A DNA stretch of 8,539 nucleotides from Rhodanobacteraceae bacterium (GTDB lineage Bacteria > Pseudomonadota > Gammaproteobacteria > Xanthomonadales > SZUA-5), in contig QIMA01000075.1 in assembly GCA_003233535.1 (NCBI GenBank), positions 1-8,539 on the forward strand. Reading direction: 5' to 3'. This document shows positions 6,842 through 8,539 of this stretch, one piece after another; within the stretch, counting starts at the first letter, position 1, and every line of letters begins with the position of its first letter. The notes under the pieces were generated by a model, which saw only the letters and a program-made list of their open reading frames with translations, was not told the origin of the DNA and did not search any database. The translations under genes were made by a program, and so were the position numbers.

Positions 6842-7357
6842 ATGGACCAGGCAGACATTGCCCAACCGAACCAGCCGAAGGTTGGCGTGGTGATGGGCTC
6901 TAAGTCCGACTGGGAAACGATGCAGTCAGCGGTTGAACTGTTGGCCGAATTCGAAATTCCCCACGAAGTGCGCGTGGTTTCCGCGCATCGCACGCCGGAT
7001 CTGTTGGTTTCCTACGCCGACAGTGCCGTCGAGCGAGGTCTGCGCTTGATCATCGCGGGAGCCGGCGGCGCTGCGCACTTGCCGGGCATGTTGGCGGCCA
7101 AAACATGGCTGCCAGTGCTCGGGGTGCCGGTCCGCTCGCGCGCCCTGTCGGGCATGGACTCACTGCTTTCCATTGTGCAGATGCCGGCCGGTATACCCGT
7201 GCCCACCTTTGCCATTGGCAATGCCGGTGCCAGCAATGCGGCGCTCAGCGCGGTGGCGATTCTGGCTTTGCACGATCCACAGTTGGCTCAGCGCCTGCAG
7301 CTATGGCGACAGCGGCAAACTGAACGCGTGCTGGCAGGGGCGGATCCGCGGCAATGA
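6842..7357 (+). CDS. purE: N5-carboxyaminoimidazole ribonucleotide mutase, class I PurE
   Basis: PurE (EC 5.4.99.18) rearranges N5-CAIR to CAIR in de novo purine synthesis. The 171-residue product is close to the E. coli length of 169. Clear motifs are [10 protein letters not shown] (15-24), SAHRTP with the catalytic histidine (47-52, His49), and [11 protein letters not shown] (73-83). [24 protein letters not shown] and [10 protein letters not shown] follow. Pairing with purK marks it as the bacterial class I mutase and not a class II AIR carboxylase. It shares an 81-nt divergent intergenic region with the Trm112 gene; I see no strong -35/-10 pair there. Its stop overlaps the purK start. Confidence 0.97.
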   Translation: MDQADIAQPNQPKVGVVMGSKSDWETMQSAVELLAEFEIPHEVRVVSAHRTPDLLVSYADSAVERGLRLIIAGAGGAAHLPGMLAAKTWLPVLGVPVRSRALSGMDSLLSIVQMPAGIPVPTFAIGNAGASNAALSAVAILALHDPQLAQRLQLWRQRQTERVLAGADPRQ

Positions 7358-8493
7358 GACGCGTTGGGATCGTTGGCGGAGGACAGCTGGCGCGGATGTT
7401 GGCGCTGGCGGGCCGTCGGCTGGGTATCCGCTGCGACGTGCTGGATCCGGCCGAAAATCCGTGCGCGGCGCCGGTTGCCCGTCACTTGCGCGGATCGTTC
7501 GAAGACACGCAGGCGCTTGATCATCTGGTTGCCGACTGTGGCGTGGCTACGTTCGATTTCGAGAACGTGGCAGTCGCGCCGCTGCAGCATTTGGCGCAGC
7601 GAATGCCGGTCAGACCCTCACCCAGGGTGCTTGCCATTGCTCAAGATCGCCTCGAAGAAAAGCGCTTTATTCGCGGGTTGGGCATCCCTGTCGCTGAATT
7701 TCATACGGTGGATAGTCTGCAGGATCTGCGCGCAGCCGCAGTCCAGCTTCGATTACCATGTCTGATCAAGACGCGGCGCTTTGGCTACGACGGTAAAGGG
7801 CAATGGAAGCTGACCCAGCTCGATGACTGTGAGCGGGTCTGGAGCGAACTGGAAGGAACTCCCGCAATCGCCGAGGCTTGGGTGCCGTACCGACGCGAGG
7901 TGAGCTTGATCGTGGTTCGAGACGCCCAGGCAAACCACCGTTTGTATCCGTTGACTGAGAACCATCATGTGGATGGCATCTTGGGCTATAGCCTGGCTCC
8001 GGCGCCGACAAGTTGCGAAATGCAGGCAGAGGCGGAGTCATTGGCTTTCCGCTTGGTAGATGCCCTGGACTACGTTGGCGTGCTGGCCATTGAGCTGTTC
8101 GAAATGGACGGCCACCTGATGATCAACGAGATAGCGCCGCGGGTGCACAACAGCGGCCATTGGACGATCGAAGGCGCTCACTGCAGTCAGTTTGAGAATC
8201 ACCTGCGTGCGGTCACGGACTTGCCGTTGGGGGATGCAGCCGCGCGCGGTTACAGCGTAATGCTCAACGTGATTGGCGAGTGGCCTGAATGCGAGGGTCT
8301 GCTGGCTTGCGCCGGAGTCAATGTGCACGACTATGAGAAAACGCCCAGGCCGGGCCGCAAGATCGGGCATCTCACGGTCTGCGCTGACAGTGTCGAAGAG
8401 CTGCATGGACGCGCTCAAGCGCTATTGCGAGCGGCCGGTCGCGGCGAGCTTTGGGCGGGGCTGCAGCCGCGTATTGCCGCGATGGTTGGGTGA
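7354..8493 (+). CDS. purK: N5-carboxyaminoimidazole ribonucleotide synthetase (ATP-grasp)
   Basis: PurK (EC 6.3.4.18) uses ATP and bicarbonate to carboxylate AIR to N5-CAIR, the substrate of PurE. The 379-residue product is slightly longer than E. coli PurK (355). It begins with the nucleotide-binding-fold motif [15 protein letters not shown] (2-16). It continues with FDFENVAV (67-74), [10 protein letters not shown] (97-106), [12 protein letters not shown] (139-150), [16 protein letters not shown] (174-189), [11 protein letters not shown] (200-210), and the metal/ATP-site motif [18 protein letters not shown] (257-274). The ATG overlaps the purE stop as ATGA (7354-7357), which points to translational coupling. 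AGGGG at 7336 and GGA at 7342 inside purE are weak ribosome-site candidates. A repeat copy starts 6 nt after the stop, and no terminator is seen before the window ends. Confidence 0.97.
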   Translation: MRRVGIVGGGQLARMLALAGRRLGIRCDVLDPAENPCAAPVARHLRGSFEDTQALDHLVADCGVATFDFENVAVAPLQHLAQRMPVRPSPRVLAIAQDRLEEKRFIRGLGIPVAEFHTVDSLQDLRAAAVQLRLPCLIKTRRFGYDGKGQWKLTQLDDCERVWSELEGTPAIAEAWVPYRREVSLIVVRDAQANHRLYPLTENHHVDGILGYSLAPAPTSCEMQAEAESLAFRLVDALDYVGVLAIELFEMDGHLMINEIAPRVHNSGHWTIEGAHCSQFENHLRAVTDLPLGDAAARGYSVMLNVIGEWPECEGLLACAGVNVHDYEKTPRPGRKIGHLTVCADSVEELHGRAQALLRAAGRGELWAGLQPRIAAMVG

Positions 8494-8499
8494 CTGCGT

Positions 8500-8539
8500 T
8501 AGCCCGGATGTTTCATTAACTTCACGCGCCCTCGCTAGG
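8500..8539 (+). repeat. Second copy of the element's left end, cut by the window edge
   Basis: From TAGCCCGGATGTTTC to CCCTCGCTAG this matches 6310-6347 with one single-base gap and one substitution, in the same orientation. It begins 6 nt after the purK stop. The window ends before it can be seen whether a short element or a full IS follows. Confidence 0.8.

Overview
The window looks like chromosomal DNA of a moderately GC-rich gammaproteobacterium. The best guess is Lysobacterales (Xanthomonadales) or a near relative. The grounds are the Xanthomonas-like form of the Trm112/UPF0434 protein, the large DUF1631 protein and the divided purE/purK genes. This placement rests on remembered family resemblance, not on a search. 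Most of the window is housekeeping DNA. The one clearly non-genic structure is a short repeated element with terminal inverted repeats.

Layout from left to right. (1) Bases 1-2638, plus strand: the 3' part of a transmembrane Ser/Thr protein kinase with a periplasmic formylglycine-generating-enzyme-like domain, followed 15 nt later by a membrane-anchored protein with two FHA domains. Together they read as a phosphorylation-signalling pair. (2) A 40-nt convergent gap with a GC-rich hairpin. (3) Minus strand, 6188 down to 2679: a DUF1631 protein of about 872 residues, then nadC (quinolinate phosphoribosyltransferase, NAD synthesis) 51 nt downstream, probably cotranscribed. (4) Bases 6189-6487: a 299-nt stretch without a gene. 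It holds the leader of the DUF1631 gene with an inverted repeat, a small hairpin, and most of a 181-bp MITE-like element (6310-6490). (5) A minus-strand Trm112/UPF0434 gene (6488-6760) whose stop codon lies inside the end of that element. (6) Divergently, purE and purK on the plus strand with a 4-nt ATGA overlap; they encode the two-step conversion of AIR to CAIR in purine synthesis. (7) A second copy of the element's left end begins 6 nt after the purK stop and runs off the window edge.

Kinase and FHA protein probably work in one signalling route. NadC and PurE/PurK make nucleotide cofactors and purines. The DUF1631 and Trm112 proteins have no established role that can be read from this sequence. 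I found no CRISPR array, tRNA, rRNA, phage gene or intact transposase. I do not see a convincing new multi-gene system; the repeat element is the most worthwhile lead.
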